The notes under the pieces were generated by a model. That model saw only the letters and a list, made by a program, of their open reading frames with translations, made no database searches and was not told the DNA's origin. This document shows positions 9,601 through 18,558 of a stretch of DNA of 64,000 bases, in pieces. Source of the stretch: UBA1672 sp963977495 (GTDB lineage: Bacteria; Pseudomonadota; Alphaproteobacteria; Micavibrionales; Micavibrionaceae). A program made the translations under genes and the position numbers. How positions within the stretch are numbered: position 1 is the first letter of the stretch; each line of letters begins with the position of its first letter. The stretch lies in contig CAXBOT010000001.1 in assembly GCA_963977495.1 (NCBI GenBank), positions 1,054,001 through 1,118,000 of the forward strand, given 5' to 3'.

Positions 9601-10172
9601 TCGCCACCTCCGACAGCATCAACCTGGTCAACTTTGTGATCTATATTATTTGCTAAATTTTCATCAGACCCAAGCTCGTTGAATTTCCATTCTAAGATAT
9701 CCTCTTCTAATGAATCCAAATCACGTAGGATAACTTGGCATAAGCTCCTTTCAATAGAGCTGATATTCCCTTCATTGAGAGTGCCGCGAAGAAGGGAATA
9801 CGCTTTTGCTGAATATTGGGCAAGGTGGTAGGCAGATGCAGCCAAAACATTGTGGAAACCATACGCAACATCATTATGATCGCCCTTGTGAATAACATCT
9901 TCAATAGAGTGTCCCGCCTTTGAAAAGGCTTCTCGATATATTTGAGGATTTCCACCCATTTCTCGAAGGCGTAGTCCCATACCAATGAGAGAATACCCAT
10001 AAGACAAAAGGTCGTAACTAAGTTCTGGCGAAAAACCTGGAGCATTGGGCGGTAGCACTCCATCTTTCCATATCATAGATCGTGCCTGACCTCGATCGAG
10101 TAATCGTCCTCTAAATCCCGGTGATATAGCCTCAGTTATATCTGACTCAAGTTCTTCAATCGTCGAGGCCAT
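6603..10172 (-). CDS. hamB: Superfamily 2 helicase, HamB-like (Hachiman/AbpAB type)
   Basis: 1189 residues. Walker A is PTSAGKT at 335-341 and the DEAD-box motif is DEGH at 436-439. Motif Ia (TPLRALSAQ), the GTPEKLD motif and the C-terminal VIGRAGRAFVD motif place it among Ski2/Hel308-like DNA helicases. About 310 residues precede the helicase core, and a long C-terminal region follows it. The start overlaps the end of the HamA-like gene by 17 bases, as expected for a HamAB pair, in which the helicase senses damaged or foreign DNA and releases the nuclease. It is longer than the HamB proteins I know of (about 950-1000 residues). It is the last gene of the defence operon. Confidence 0.85.
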   Translation of the reverse strand: MASTIEELESDITEAISPGFRGRLLDRGQARSMIWKDGVLPPNAPGFSPELSYDLLSYGYSLIGMGLRLREMGGNPQIYREAFSKAGHSIEDVIHKGDHNDVAYGFHNVLAASAYHLAQYSAKAYSLLRGTLNEGNISSIERSLCQVILRDLDSLEEDILEWKFNELGSDENLANNIDHKVDQVDAVGGGDVLPDDYSDESIELSIVDTALTDNYYSALSLFLMALERGEENFLIQSIETLKIGLDSTSDLNMVPQWWIHRITIHLIGDLWSSCFHKILPLEPPDGNGSDWQALRWYFIALLYARKKSEIDLWPSQIEGAKRAIDQSDNLVVSLPTSAGKTRIAELCILRCLAAGQRVLFVTPLRALSAQTEVGLRKTFTPLGKSVSTLYGSIGTSDFEQDAIRTKDIVVGTPEKLDFALRNDPSLIDDVGLIVLDEGHMIGLNEREIRYEVQIQRLLKRPDADLRRIVCLSAILPEGDQLEDFVKWLRQDEEGEAVKSEWRPTDLLFGEVVWRGQRGKLDITVGEEQSFVPGFIEASIPSLPNPGVRTTPFPKNAQELSLATAWRLMDDDHTVLIYCPQKSSVEPLARIIVDLNKRGALPSVLSVPEDRLELAKTLGLEWLGEGHPILKCLNIGVAVHHGSLPTPFRKEIEKLLRDGVLRLTISSPTLAQGLNLSATAILFHSLDRFDSDSGKRKVIKSSEFKNVIGRAGRAFVDIQGLVIYPIFDRHDWRRGQWQGLINETKTRNMESGLLRLVYSLVLRMHKNRGNPPLAELVEYVANNASGWIFHEVAGENDEEQARQLRKWSKYVSSLDGAILSLIGESDVGEAEIPELLDEILASSLWQRRLAREEEGIQSLLNTALAQRAKHIWINSTSAQRRGYFLAGVGLDTGQKLDAIAVDANNLLIAVNVHIDEGNEQEAISATTQLADLIFQIEPFTPITFPDNWKDILALWLKGEPIVNISVGDIGDVLRFVEDGLVYRLPWGMEAVRVRAEANHDDIFEGMTIDDFETGLVVPAVENGSLNRSAAMLMQAGFNSRQAAIKAVNDCAATFTTSLTLNVWLRSEMVVQNTLSGVWPTPQTASMWKSFIEEYRPSGSTIWSQESTVIPVAWRFPQAAPAPSTVLRLINSNDGQTNIVAANGDIVGQSEDGLNLLNGGIYYVVVNADGQNIDVTYIGPGENPFSLQGAV

Positions 10173-10929
10173 TTTCTACCTCTTCAAAAACGTCCGCAAT
10201 AAATTTTTGATGCAATTTGATCCTTAGACCAACTGAATGTTGCCTGATATCACCATCATAGGCTGCCAATATTTCCTTTTGTAAATTATTGGGATTACTT
10301 CCTGTAAATGTGAAAAGCATGTGCTCCATTTGTTGCTTTGCGATACCATCTTTAAGTTGTGCATCATCTATTAGATCGGCAAGCTTGGTATTACCGCTTT
10401 CCCTTATTCGATCCGCAACAAATGCTAGTGCATGAGGGGCGGGCCTTCCGTCATCAGCATCGAGAGCTTCCCGTGCTTCGACTAAAACCTGCCTTCCTAA
10501 AGATGCCCTACTCTTTGCTTCAGTTTTAATAAAGCGGGGTTTATGATTATTTTCTGGTGATAGAATTCCAATAACATCATCACCTCGCATAGCCATTTCC
10601 CTATGATCATGCCAACGTAGTTTCCTTATCGGAACGCTAAATTGTGTTTTTGACTCAATATATTCTGTCGCCAATATTTCGCCCAAGTCACCAGAACGAA
10701 GCGTTTTTGTTAGTGGTAGTTTTGTGCGTAATTTTTGGGCAGCCGCAGGTTTCCCTAGCCTCTCCAATGTATGAGCAACTGACTCTGGGTCAATGTAGTG
10801 ATTTGGAACTACTGCCGCTACATCTTCGACGACAGGTTCGTGGTCTTCATCCAGTAGATTTACAGCATTATAGTTATGACCGTTCACGGCTTCCGTTGAA
10901 ATATCGAACCAGTCATCAAAAATACTCAT
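10156..10929 (-). CDS. hamA: HamA-like DUF1837 nuclease effector
   Basis: 257 residues. The DUF1837 pattern is present: GDLGE (80-84), an RKLRWHDHREMAMRGDD stretch ending at Asp117-Asp118, then E137-x-K139 in IKTEAKSR. This gives the Asp...Glu-x-Lys arrangement of a PD-(D/E)xK nuclease. In Hachiman, HamA is held inactive by HamB and degrades DNA when released, killing or arresting the infected cell. AbpA of the AbpAB system belongs to the same family, so the system name is less certain than the domain. It sits 18 bases after the Argonaute gene and overlaps hamB, all on the same strand. Confidence 0.82.
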   Translation of the reverse strand: MSIFDDWFDISTEAVNGHNYNAVNLLDEDHEPVVEDVAAVVPNHYIDPESVAHTLERLGKPAAAQKLRTKLPLTKTLRSGDLGEILATEYIESKTQFSVPIRKLRWHDHREMAMRGDDVIGILSPENNHKPRFIKTEAKSRASLGRQVLVEAREALDADDGRPAPHALAFVADRIRESGNTKLADLIDDAQLKDGIAKQQMEHMLFTFTGSNPNNLQKEILAAYDGDIRQHSVGLRIKLHQKFIADVFEEVENGLDD

Positions 10930-10947
10930 CAGAGTCCGCCCTAACTT

Positions 10948-12387
10948 CTACATAAAAAATCTATAATCATATACTTCATTCACAATATTCGGTGTTTGCT
11001 TGACCACATTGGCAAATACTTGTGAATAAACAAGTGTTACTGGCAGCGTCTTGTAAAGTGTATTGTTATTCCAATCGACTTTTGTCAACGTCAGAATACT
11101 CGAACAGGTATCGTGCCAACCACCTTGCCCTGAAAAACGTCGCAACAGAATGGGACTGGGAATTGGTTTAAGTGGGGCTTCCTTAAAAACAGGCTGGTTT
11201 TCACGTTGCTGATTAATCCCCATGACACTTCCTTGCGTCCACAATAAACACTCCGTACCTGTTAACGGCTGATATAAACCTCGTACTACTGGGTAACTTG
11301 CTGGCGCTGATCTTTGTCCTTGATTTCGAGCGGCATCCACCTTTAGGCCATACCAATTCGGATTCTTTACTATTTGTATAAGTTCTATCTCTGTCTTTCT
11401 GCCAAAAGCATCAAATGCGCCTTGAACTTCATCTTCTGTAAAATGAGTTGCCTTGTGTACAAATATTTTCCTTGGCATTCTTCCATTATGGCCATTCTGA
11501 TAAATATGTAGGCTCTTAGAAAGAACAGACTGCATCTCTTGATAGCTTAGATAGGGATTACCTTTTCGGTCTGTCTCGAATTCACGTGTGTCATAGGCAA
11601 TAAACTCGAACCCGGTGCCATCCGGGTCAAAAACCTGACTACAGCAAGTGGTATATTCGTTTCCCTCTTCATGCTTTTTTATTGCATAGCTAAGTCCAAT
11701 GTAAGCCTCATCCTTATCCCAGTCAGCAAGCTTCCACGGGATTCCTCCTGCCTTAGCATACAGAGCTACGCTAATTCCCCACATAACCTGTGCGCGGCAT
11801 TTACGCGTAAGAGCAATATCATTGACAATCTGGATTGGTAGATTAAGTGGCGCTACCTTGGCTTTAATTCGATCATGCAAATTAAAGCCTACGTATTCAA
11901 AGCAGTTTTTCCAGTTGGTAGGCAAATAGACAAAAAGAACATCAAACGAATGTTGTTGTTTAATCAATCCAGCGATAGCTTGAAATATACTTTCGGTAAG
12001 AGCTTCACCATTTCCAGAAGCCGCCTGGGCATCGCAGGTTTGCGGCATCACGCATCTGAGTGTCTCAGGGGGCGTAATGAGTGGGCTATGAAATACCTTT
12101 TCAAAGCCGCCATAATCCACATAGTAGTTTAGTGCCTCCTTCGGAACGGCGGGGGTTTGTAATTCGGAAACAATATTATCGAGCTTGCGCATATATGAAC
12201 TCGGCGCAAGAAAAGCTACTCGCACCTGCCCAGGAAAGCCCAAACCGGCACTATAAGGTCCATGCTTCGAAAGACCACGAAGTGGATGAGTATCCGTCTC
12301 GCCTCCCTTAAATAAAAGACGCGGCTCGGGAAGTATTGAGTGCGCTGGTAAAATTGATGGGTCAACTGCCATGGGCACCTCCGCCAC
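10948..12387 (-). CDS. Short prokaryotic Argonaute (MID-PIWI), SPARSA partner
   Basis: 479 residues, the usual size of a short pAgo that has only MID and PIWI domains. The segment ending in CRAQVMWGISVALYAKAGG is the guide-handling/PIWI entry typical of short pAgos. It is followed by YIGLSYAI, an early PIWI strand, and by the RKIFVHKATHF strand-helix. The terminal residues YDYRFFM fit the buried C-terminus of the family. The slicer tetrad is not recognisable, as in other short pAgos. It should use a guide to recognise invading nucleic acid and activate the SIR2 partner. It overlaps the SIR2-APAZ gene by 26 bases. Confidence 0.85.
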   Translation of the reverse strand: MAEVPMAVDPSILPAHSILPEPRLLFKGGETDTHPLRGLSKHGPYSAGLGFPGQVRVAFLAPSSYMRKLDNIVSELQTPAVPKEALNYYVDYGGFEKVFHSPLITPPETLRCVMPQTCDAQAASGNGEALTESIFQAIAGLIKQQHSFDVLFVYLPTNWKNCFEYVGFNLHDRIKAKVAPLNLPIQIVNDIALTRKCRAQVMWGISVALYAKAGGIPWKLADWDKDEAYIGLSYAIKKHEEGNEYTTCCSQVFDPDGTGFEFIAYDTREFETDRKGNPYLSYQEMQSVLSKSLHIYQNGHNGRMPRKIFVHKATHFTEDEVQGAFDAFGRKTEIELIQIVKNPNWYGLKVDAARNQGQRSAPASYPVVRGLYQPLTGTECLLWTQGSVMGINQQRENQPVFKEAPLKPIPSPILLRRFSGQGGWHDTCSSILTLTKVDWNNNTLYKTLPVTLVYSQVFANVVKQTPNIVNEVYDYRFFM

Positions 12388-14137
12388 TATAAGCTGTCCG
12401 CGTTCCTACCTCGAAGACGCCACTATATTTTTCATCCTTATAACATGAGATATTTACCCCCGCTCCAGTTCCGACAGAGCCAAGCAGAATACCTATCCAT
12501 GCATCCAGCAGATTGTAAGATTTGTTGTTGTACCGATATAAGCGGCGTTTGCGCAGAAACTCTCTCGCATCCTGACGTTTATTGAGCGGTGTAATCCAAA
12601 TATCAGGCCGCAACATTACCCAAAGCATGCCATTACGCTCTTCCAAGCGGATGGATATGGCTTCTGCCCATGTAGCGTCGGGCAGCCCGGGAACTCTACC
12701 TGCAATGTATCCGGGTTTCCCTTTATAATTTAATACGCTTCGCAAGGGTGCAAATATTTCTTCGTCTACAGCGTTATTACGTACAACGATAAAATAAGTT
12801 CGGCTCTTCGCACGACGAAGAATAAGTGGTTTGCCTTGAATAAGCGCCTTCGCAAGTCCTTCTTCAAAAAACGATTTTACAAAGGTAGACTCGGCCACAC
12901 TTTGAGCTGCGTCGTGAAAATTATGGCGCTGAATAGTCTTGATTTCATTCTCAGGGAATATTTTTACGATCTCATTCTCATCCCCCCAAAACAAAATCTT
13001 ATCAGTGTATGTCAGTACAGCATTAGGTCGTCCTTCAATTATTTTTCCCTTCAAATCAGAAAACACCGTAGCGCTTGTTAGTTCTACCATTCCGCAGGAA
13101 GTCGGTGTATTGATGACAGGCAAGGCATTCGTACGCAGGATTGGATACTGTTTACCAGGCTTGGGTAATGGAATAGCAACATCGCGGACAGCTTCAGTTC
13201 TCACCTTGGCCTCTAATGCTTGAGGTTTATCTGTTAGCTGACGCCATATCTTTGAAAGCATTTCATCAAATGTTCCTGTTTCAACCAGATGAGCACGAAT
13301 GTCTTTTTGACGCGCATAATCGATTAACTCTAGAACATTATCTGAAACTCCTTTAATCCTCGGAACTGTCCAGAACAAACCATGCGGAAAAGCGTTATTT
13401 TGATCAATGGCATGACGAAACATCATCATGACATTGTTATCCCGCCCACTATACCCACAGACAATCAGACCATAACGAACAGCGGCGGCGAGAAAGCATT
13501 TTTGAATCTCACTATCATTGTTAAGCAAATCCGCCTCAAGATTCTTAATACTCTTATATCTGAAATCCCCGTGAATTTTCGCATATATAGGAAAACGCTC
13601 CGCGTTAAGCGCTGCCAATGCAGCATATGAGCCTTCCAGGTGAAAAGGTGTTATATTTCTACCTCCAACCTCAGCATATGCTGTTTCAATAACATCGTCG
13701 AAATTTGTCGTAAAGACAATCTTCGCCCGCTCCATTTCAAGTAACGCCGCAAGGGCTCGATGTCCTATATTTAGTGAGACCTTTTCACTTGCAAGAGCTT
13801 CTTGAATATAGTTTTGCTGCGCGTCATAGTTATCACCAAAGCTAAGGCCAAAATAAAAGGAATATTCTTCTTGGCTCCATAAAGCGGGAAACCCTTGACT
13901 GGCCATGTAGTCTTGAATCTTTCGTTTGATAGTATTGTTATTGATATCGTGGGACTGAAAATCCTGGTTTTCATGAAGGCAGTAATAACGTCGCTTCAAA
14001 TCCCATATAATATCCGTAGCAGTAGGAAGCCCCGCTGTACGCGAAGTGCCTGCTCCCAAGAACCACATCATATGCGGAGCATTCTGCAAAAAATGCTGGA
14101 GAAACTCACTTTCAGCTAAATGCACATCGTCACTCAA
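12362..14137 (-). CDS. SIR2-APAZ effector of a short Argonaute system (SPARSA)
   Basis: 591 residues. The N-terminal half is a SIR2 NADase: FLGAGTSRTAG (26-36, nucleotide binding), TTNFDD (143-148, with catalytic Asn145), KIHGDF with His189 as probable catalytic base, and GYSGRD (228-233). The C-terminal half (about 310-591) corresponds to an APAZ domain, which replaces the N/PAZ part of Argonaute. In SPARSA systems this protein pairs with a short pAgo and depletes NAD+ once plasmid or phage nucleic acid is recognised, causing abortive death. It starts 3 bases after hsdR ends and overlaps the pAgo gene. Confidence 0.9.
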   Translation of the reverse strand: MSDDVHLAESEFLQHFLQNAPHMMWFLGAGTSRTAGLPTATDIIWDLKRRYYCLHENQDFQSHDINNNTIKRKIQDYMASQGFPALWSQEEYSFYFGLSFGDNYDAQQNYIQEALASEKVSLNIGHRALAALLEMERAKIVFTTNFDDVIETAYAEVGGRNITPFHLEGSYAALAALNAERFPIYAKIHGDFRYKSIKNLEADLLNNDSEIQKCFLAAAVRYGLIVCGYSGRDNNVMMMFRHAIDQNNAFPHGLFWTVPRIKGVSDNVLELIDYARQKDIRAHLVETGTFDEMLSKIWRQLTDKPQALEAKVRTEAVRDVAIPLPKPGKQYPILRTNALPVINTPTSCGMVELTSATVFSDLKGKIIEGRPNAVLTYTDKILFWGDENEIVKIFPENEIKTIQRHNFHDAAQSVAESTFVKSFFEEGLAKALIQGKPLILRRAKSRTYFIVVRNNAVDEEIFAPLRSVLNYKGKPGYIAGRVPGLPDATWAEAISIRLEERNGMLWVMLRPDIWITPLNKRQDAREFLRKRRLYRYNNKSYNLLDAWIGILLGSVGTGAGVNISCYKDEKYSGVFEVGTRTAYSGGGAHGS

Positions 14138-14140
14138 TGG

Positions 14141-17100
14141 TTATTCCCTCACCTGATTTGAGAAGCACTCGCGTTTTGCACCCATCAGCACATGCATAAA
14201 AACCACATCTGTTTTCTCTTCTATTTCTTCAGGACCAAAACTCTCCGGCAATCCAGTTTTGTCATCCCATAGATAATCTTTGATTTTCACCTTAATTTCA
14301 TCACGAGCGCCTTGCTTAGCTGCAAAATTTTGTATTCGCGCCAATTCTCTACTCACCGTCGTATACAGCCCCTCTGCAACTTTCTTTATACGGTCAATTT
14401 CCTTCTTCGTTAAATCTGGTTTTAATAGCAAATCAAACAGCGCCAACGAATCTTCAGATAACCCTTCTTTAACAGCTCGCTGCTCTTCTTCGCTCAGTTC
14501 ATCGACCAGTTTGATCAAAGCCTCAAAGGTAGCTTCGATGGTCACGCGATCTTTCTCACTGTTATATTCGCCAACAATTTCTTCATAGTGCTTTTGAAAA
14601 TCAGTTCGAGTCGGATTTTGCATCAGCATCTGTAGAAGCTTTTTCTCTATGATATCTTTTAGGGATTGAACAGTGGTGTTTTTGGCGGGTGATCGCTCAA
14701 ACTCTTTACGCAGTCGATCAAAATCAATCTTACTTATATCGTATAGCTTGGTTGGCTCTTTGACCCTACTAGCTGGCTCAATGCTTTCCTCAATAACAGC
14801 ATGAAGCTCACGCATAATTTCCGAGATATCTGCCCGTTCCACATCCTCCTTCAAGCTCTTATAGATGATATTGATGGCGTCGTAGGCGGCGCGATAATTA
14901 TTAATCGCCTTTATGGTCAAACAAGCCTTGAACTTCTTGAACACCTCGCGGCAGATTATCTCGAAGCGTTTTCGGGTTTCGTCGTTCTGATTGACCACTT
15001 CCTTAGCGTCTATAATCGCCTTATTACGCTCAAATCCCGTTTTCTCTAGAACGTCTTCGAGCCTGAAGTTTTGAGCACTTAAAAAAGCGCGAATAGACTC
15101 AATTGTTTCTTCAAGATCAGCCAATAGTTCTTCTTCGGGCTTAACAGGATCAAGTTCAGCCGGAGGCTGGCCATCTCCGCCTCCAACGCCTGTATGCCCA
15201 GCAAACGTGGCGAGCGCTTTGCGGAGGTTTTTAAGAATGCCGCAGTAATCAACAATTAGGCCGTTGTTCTTGCCTTCCGATACGCGGTTAGCCCGAGCAA
15301 TCGCCTGCATGAGCGTATGTGCTTTGAGTGGCTTATCAAGATAAAGAGTAGACATCGTGGGCACGTCAAAGCCTGTCAACCACATGGCGCAAACGATAGC
15401 GACGCGAAACGGGTGCTCTTCTTTCTTAAACGCGCTCTCCATATCAAGGCGCTTACCATCGGCGGTTTCGAATCCTTCTTTAATAAGCTTTCGATGCGGC
15501 GTGATATCCAGACCCCATTTGCGGAATTTATCGACCTCGCCTTGTTCTTCACTGACGACTACTGCCATGATGGTTTCACGCATCCAATCGAGCTTGCGCT
15601 CCATATCCATGATCGCTTGTTCATCGGAGAGCTTAGCCAGTTCTTTTTCTTGCTCAGTGATTTTTTCTTTCCACTTGCTAAGAATGGTCTCCTGCATTTT
15701 CACGCAGGTTAGCTTGTCGATGCAGACCATCATTGCCTTGCCGTTTTGGCCGCCAATGCTGTAATGATCAACAAAGTCTTCAGCAATTTGCTCTAATCGC
15801 GGCTGGGCTGTAATGATGTGATAGTCGCGCTTCAACTCTCGCTCTAAGCGCTCAGTAACGTCCTGATCATCTGTTTCAAATTCTTCCAACTTAGCCGCAA
15901 TTTTCTCGTTGATGTCATCGGTAGCTAAGCCGAGTTTTTCACCCCTCGCATCGTAGTAAAGGGGAACTGTGGCGTTATCTTCGACTGCTCTTTGGAAGCC
16001 ATAGGTAGAAATATAATTCCCGAATACACGGCGGGTGATTTCATCATCTTTAAAGAGTGGCGTTCCGGTAAAGCCTATATAACTGGCGTGAGGTAGCGCA
16101 TTACGCAGATTCAACGATAAGCGGCCATATTGGGTGCGGTGCGCTTCATCAGTGATGACGATAATGTCATTTCTGTCTGAATATGGATCGTCTGGATCAA
16201 CGTCTTTATTAAATTTTTGCACCAGCGTAAACACATACGCTTTATGCTGATTGAGCAATTCCTGTAAATGATCACCTGAACCCGCACGGCAAGGGTCTTG
16301 ATCATTATCGACAAGGCCGCAGCCAGCGAAGGTGTTGTAGATTTGTTTATCTAAGTCTTCACGGTCGGTACAAATCAGAAAGGTAAAATTGCCACCTAGC
16401 TTGCGATGAATTTTTCGGGCAAAGAAAACGATGGAATAGGATTTCCCCGAGCCTTGAGTGTGCCAAAATACACCAAGCTTGCCTTGGCGTTCTTCTCGGT
16501 TCTTCACAGCTTCAATTGAGCGGTTTACACCAATAAACTGGTGGTTACGGGCAACAATCTTTACCAGTTTGCCCTTGCTCTCATCAAAAAGCGTGTAGTT
16601 TTCAAACAAATCGAGAAAATCGCGTTTGTTACAAATACCCTTGAGCAAGGTCTCCATATCAACCACACCAGGATCATCTTCAGCCAAACGTTTCCAGTCA
16701 TTGAAGTGTTCGAAATTGCTGGAGATAGAGCCAATCTTGGCATCTACCCCATTACCCAAAACCACAAAGGCGTTGTGGTGAAACAAATGCGGGATTGTGT
16801 CTTTGTAGTCAGATAGATTTTGCTCATAAGCATGGCGGATGTCTTTGTGAATGGTCTTGCACTCGATAAACATCAAGGGAAGGCCATTTACAAAACCAAC
16901 AATGTCAGCGCGTCGGCGGTAGATATCGCCCCGCACCCATAGCTCACGTACACAAAGGAAGTGATTGTTTTCAGGATTGTCGAAATCAAAAACTTTGAGG
17001 CGCTTTTTCTCTAGTTCGCCCCTGGCATTTTTGAATTGAACCAAGACGCCGTTTTTAACAAGCTCATACTGTTCGGAATTGATTTGTAGTGTGTTTTCGG

Positions 17101-17350
17101 TAACAGGTGCTTCAGTAATCTGGCGCAATGCGTCTTGATACGCAGCATCAGGCAGGCCTGGATTAAATTTAACAAGCGCTTCACCAAGATAGCGGGTAAG
17201 TACAACTTCCTTATCATTCAACCTGCCGAGTGTGCCTTCGTTGCCAAAGGATTCGTTGTTGTAGGCAAAAACGCTTTCCCAGCCAAGCTGCTGCTCCAGA
17301 TAATCAGCAGTAGTGGCCTGAACCAGCGTATCTTCATTGAGTGGAGCCAT
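14141..17350 (-). CDS. hsdR: Type I restriction enzyme R subunit
   Basis: 1069 residues. An N-terminal PD-(D/E)xK nuclease site (Asp149 in RRADIVGF, then E163-x-K165 in FIECK) is followed by an SF2 translocase with Walker A QGSGKS (299-304) and DEAH (401-404, DEAHRTQYG). Motif GFTGTP and the VAIVCAMWLTGFD segment are typical of HsdR. The long C-terminal helical region binds the methylase core. The complex should translocate DNA and cut away from unmethylated sites. The ATG overlaps the last base of the hsdS stop codon, and the stop is 3 bases before the SIR2-APAZ start. Confidence 0.96.
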   Translation of the reverse strand: MAPLNEDTLVQATTADYLEQQLGWESVFAYNNESFGNEGTLGRLNDKEVVLTRYLGEALVKFNPGLPDAAYQDALRQITEAPVTENTLQINSEQYELVKNGVLVQFKNARGELEKKRLKVFDFDNPENNHFLCVRELWVRGDIYRRRADIVGFVNGLPLMFIECKTIHKDIRHAYEQNLSDYKDTIPHLFHHNAFVVLGNGVDAKIGSISSNFEHFNDWKRLAEDDPGVVDMETLLKGICNKRDFLDLFENYTLFDESKGKLVKIVARNHQFIGVNRSIEAVKNREERQGKLGVFWHTQGSGKSYSIVFFARKIHRKLGGNFTFLICTDREDLDKQIYNTFAGCGLVDNDQDPCRAGSGDHLQELLNQHKAYVFTLVQKFNKDVDPDDPYSDRNDIIVITDEAHRTQYGRLSLNLRNALPHASYIGFTGTPLFKDDEITRRVFGNYISTYGFQRAVEDNATVPLYYDARGEKLGLATDDINEKIAAKLEEFETDDQDVTERLERELKRDYHIITAQPRLEQIAEDFVDHYSIGGQNGKAMMVCIDKLTCVKMQETILSKWKEKITEQEKELAKLSDEQAIMDMERKLDWMRETIMAVVVSEEQGEVDKFRKWGLDITPHRKLIKEGFETADGKRLDMESAFKKEEHPFRVAIVCAMWLTGFDVPTMSTLYLDKPLKAHTLMQAIARANRVSEGKNNGLIVDYCGILKNLRKALATFAGHTGVGGGDGQPPAELDPVKPEEELLADLEETIESIRAFLSAQNFRLEDVLEKTGFERNKAIIDAKEVVNQNDETRKRFEIICREVFKKFKACLTIKAINNYRAAYDAINIIYKSLKEDVERADISEIMRELHAVIEESIEPASRVKEPTKLYDISKIDFDRLRKEFERSPAKNTTVQSLKDIIEKKLLQMLMQNPTRTDFQKHYEEIVGEYNSEKDRVTIEATFEALIKLVDELSEEEQRAVKEGLSEDSLALFDLLLKPDLTKKEIDRIKKVAEGLYTTVSRELARIQNFAAKQGARDEIKVKIKDYLWDDKTGLPESFGPEEIEEKTDVVFMHVLMGAKRECFSNQVRE

Positions 17351-18558
17351 CAGACTGCGACCTCCCCAGACATAAGTTTTGGAAGGAGGCTTTCTCGTGC
17401 TTTCGTTAGATTTTCATTCCACGCAATTAACACATTGATCTGGTCATAGATGTCCTCTGCAAAAACATCAAACTGTTTGATCAACGAACTAGAAATATCG
17501 ACGGGCATTAATTGTTTATATGATAATATTTTCGTTGGCGAGGTGTGTTTTACAGATGTTCCCGAAGCACTGCCGACTATGGATGATCTATAATTATTGT
17601 CGAGCAAGATATGGTAAAAAAAGTATTTCGGGAAGAACCCTTCAGTATTAGACGTAACTTTGCCAAGTCGCTGATTGTGTAGATACACTTGACCTATTGG
17701 CTTTGGGACGAGTGCAGGATAACCAAGGGTATCACTTGTTTTACTTAAGTCCGTCATGGTCACCAAAAGGTCACTTTCTTCTAAAACGTAATCCTCTGGT
17801 ATAGGCGAACCTTCCGCATAATATTTCTTTTTATCTAACTTAATTCCTCCACCAATTTTGAAATTCCCTGGACTCATCAAGATCAACGGAGTCGGCTCTT
17901 CCGAGAAAAACTCTCCCTTAAATGCAAACCCATGCTTTATGTCTAGAAAATTGGTTAACGGTATTCTATCCCACCCCTCTGGCACGCCACCTATACTCTT
18001 AATATGCTCATGACCTGGAAAGCGGAAGCGCACAAACCATTCTTTATAGAGTTGCTTTGCAGAATCCTCTAACAACTCGATTCTGCGTCTGTTGTTTTCG
18101 ATGAGGCTATCAAAACATGCTAGTTTTTCACCAATACTTTCCCTTGAAATATCGTCATGCTCGGCAACCGCAAACTTACTGAATAATTTCCACTTTGTCC
18201 TTGGGCGTGCTCCGTTTGAATTTGTTGTGGCGAACTCAATAAATTTTGGATTTGCTAGGCTGTAAAAAAGAAACTGCTTATCCTCGCTCCTCACTGGACG
18301 AATAACAGAAAATTCCGTTGAGCACACTCCATCAAATGGAGCTATAACCAACTTCCTAAAGTAAGGCCTGAGTGTTCCAAAAAGGATGTCTCCTTTTTTA
18401 AAGAAATACTTGTTGCTTTCTACCTCTGAAGAAGAGCCAAATCCATTAATATGTAGCGCGTCTGGATCAACATGCTCAAGGGCTAAGTATTGATGATCTG
18501 AATTTTTATCAGGCTGAAAGCTTTCCTTAATTTCATTTCCTATATCAGCTATATTCAT
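17350..18558 (-). CDS. hsdS: Type I restriction specificity subunit
   Basis: 402 residues. Two target-recognition domains (about 1-145 and 190-370) are separated by the conserved helical spacer at 148-185 (SLIENNRRRIELLEDSAKQL), followed by YKEWFVRFRFPGHE. This is the normal HsdS layout, which reads a bipartite recognition sequence for the methylase and the nuclease. The first domain starts without a long leader and the second ends with a helical tail (NENLTKARESLLPKLMSGEV). The sequence recognised cannot be inferred. It overlaps hsdM by 4 bases and hsdR by one base. Confidence 0.95.
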   Translation of the reverse strand: MNIADIGNEIKESFQPDKNSDHQYLALEHVDPDALHINGFGSSSEVESNKYFFKKGDILFGTLRPYFRKLVIAPFDGVCSTEFSVIRPVRSEDKQFLFYSLANPKFIEFATTNSNGARPRTKWKLFSKFAVAEHDDISRESIGEKLACFDSLIENNRRRIELLEDSAKQLYKEWFVRFRFPGHEHIKSIGGVPEGWDRIPLTNFLDIKHGFAFKGEFFSEEPTPLILMSPGNFKIGGGIKLDKKKYYAEGSPIPEDYVLEESDLLVTMTDLSKTSDTLGYPALVPKPIGQVYLHNQRLGKVTSNTEGFFPKYFFYHILLDNNYRSSIVGSASGTSVKHTSPTKILSYKQLMPVDISSSLIKQFDVFAEDIYDQINVLIAWNENLTKARESLLPKLMSGEVAV

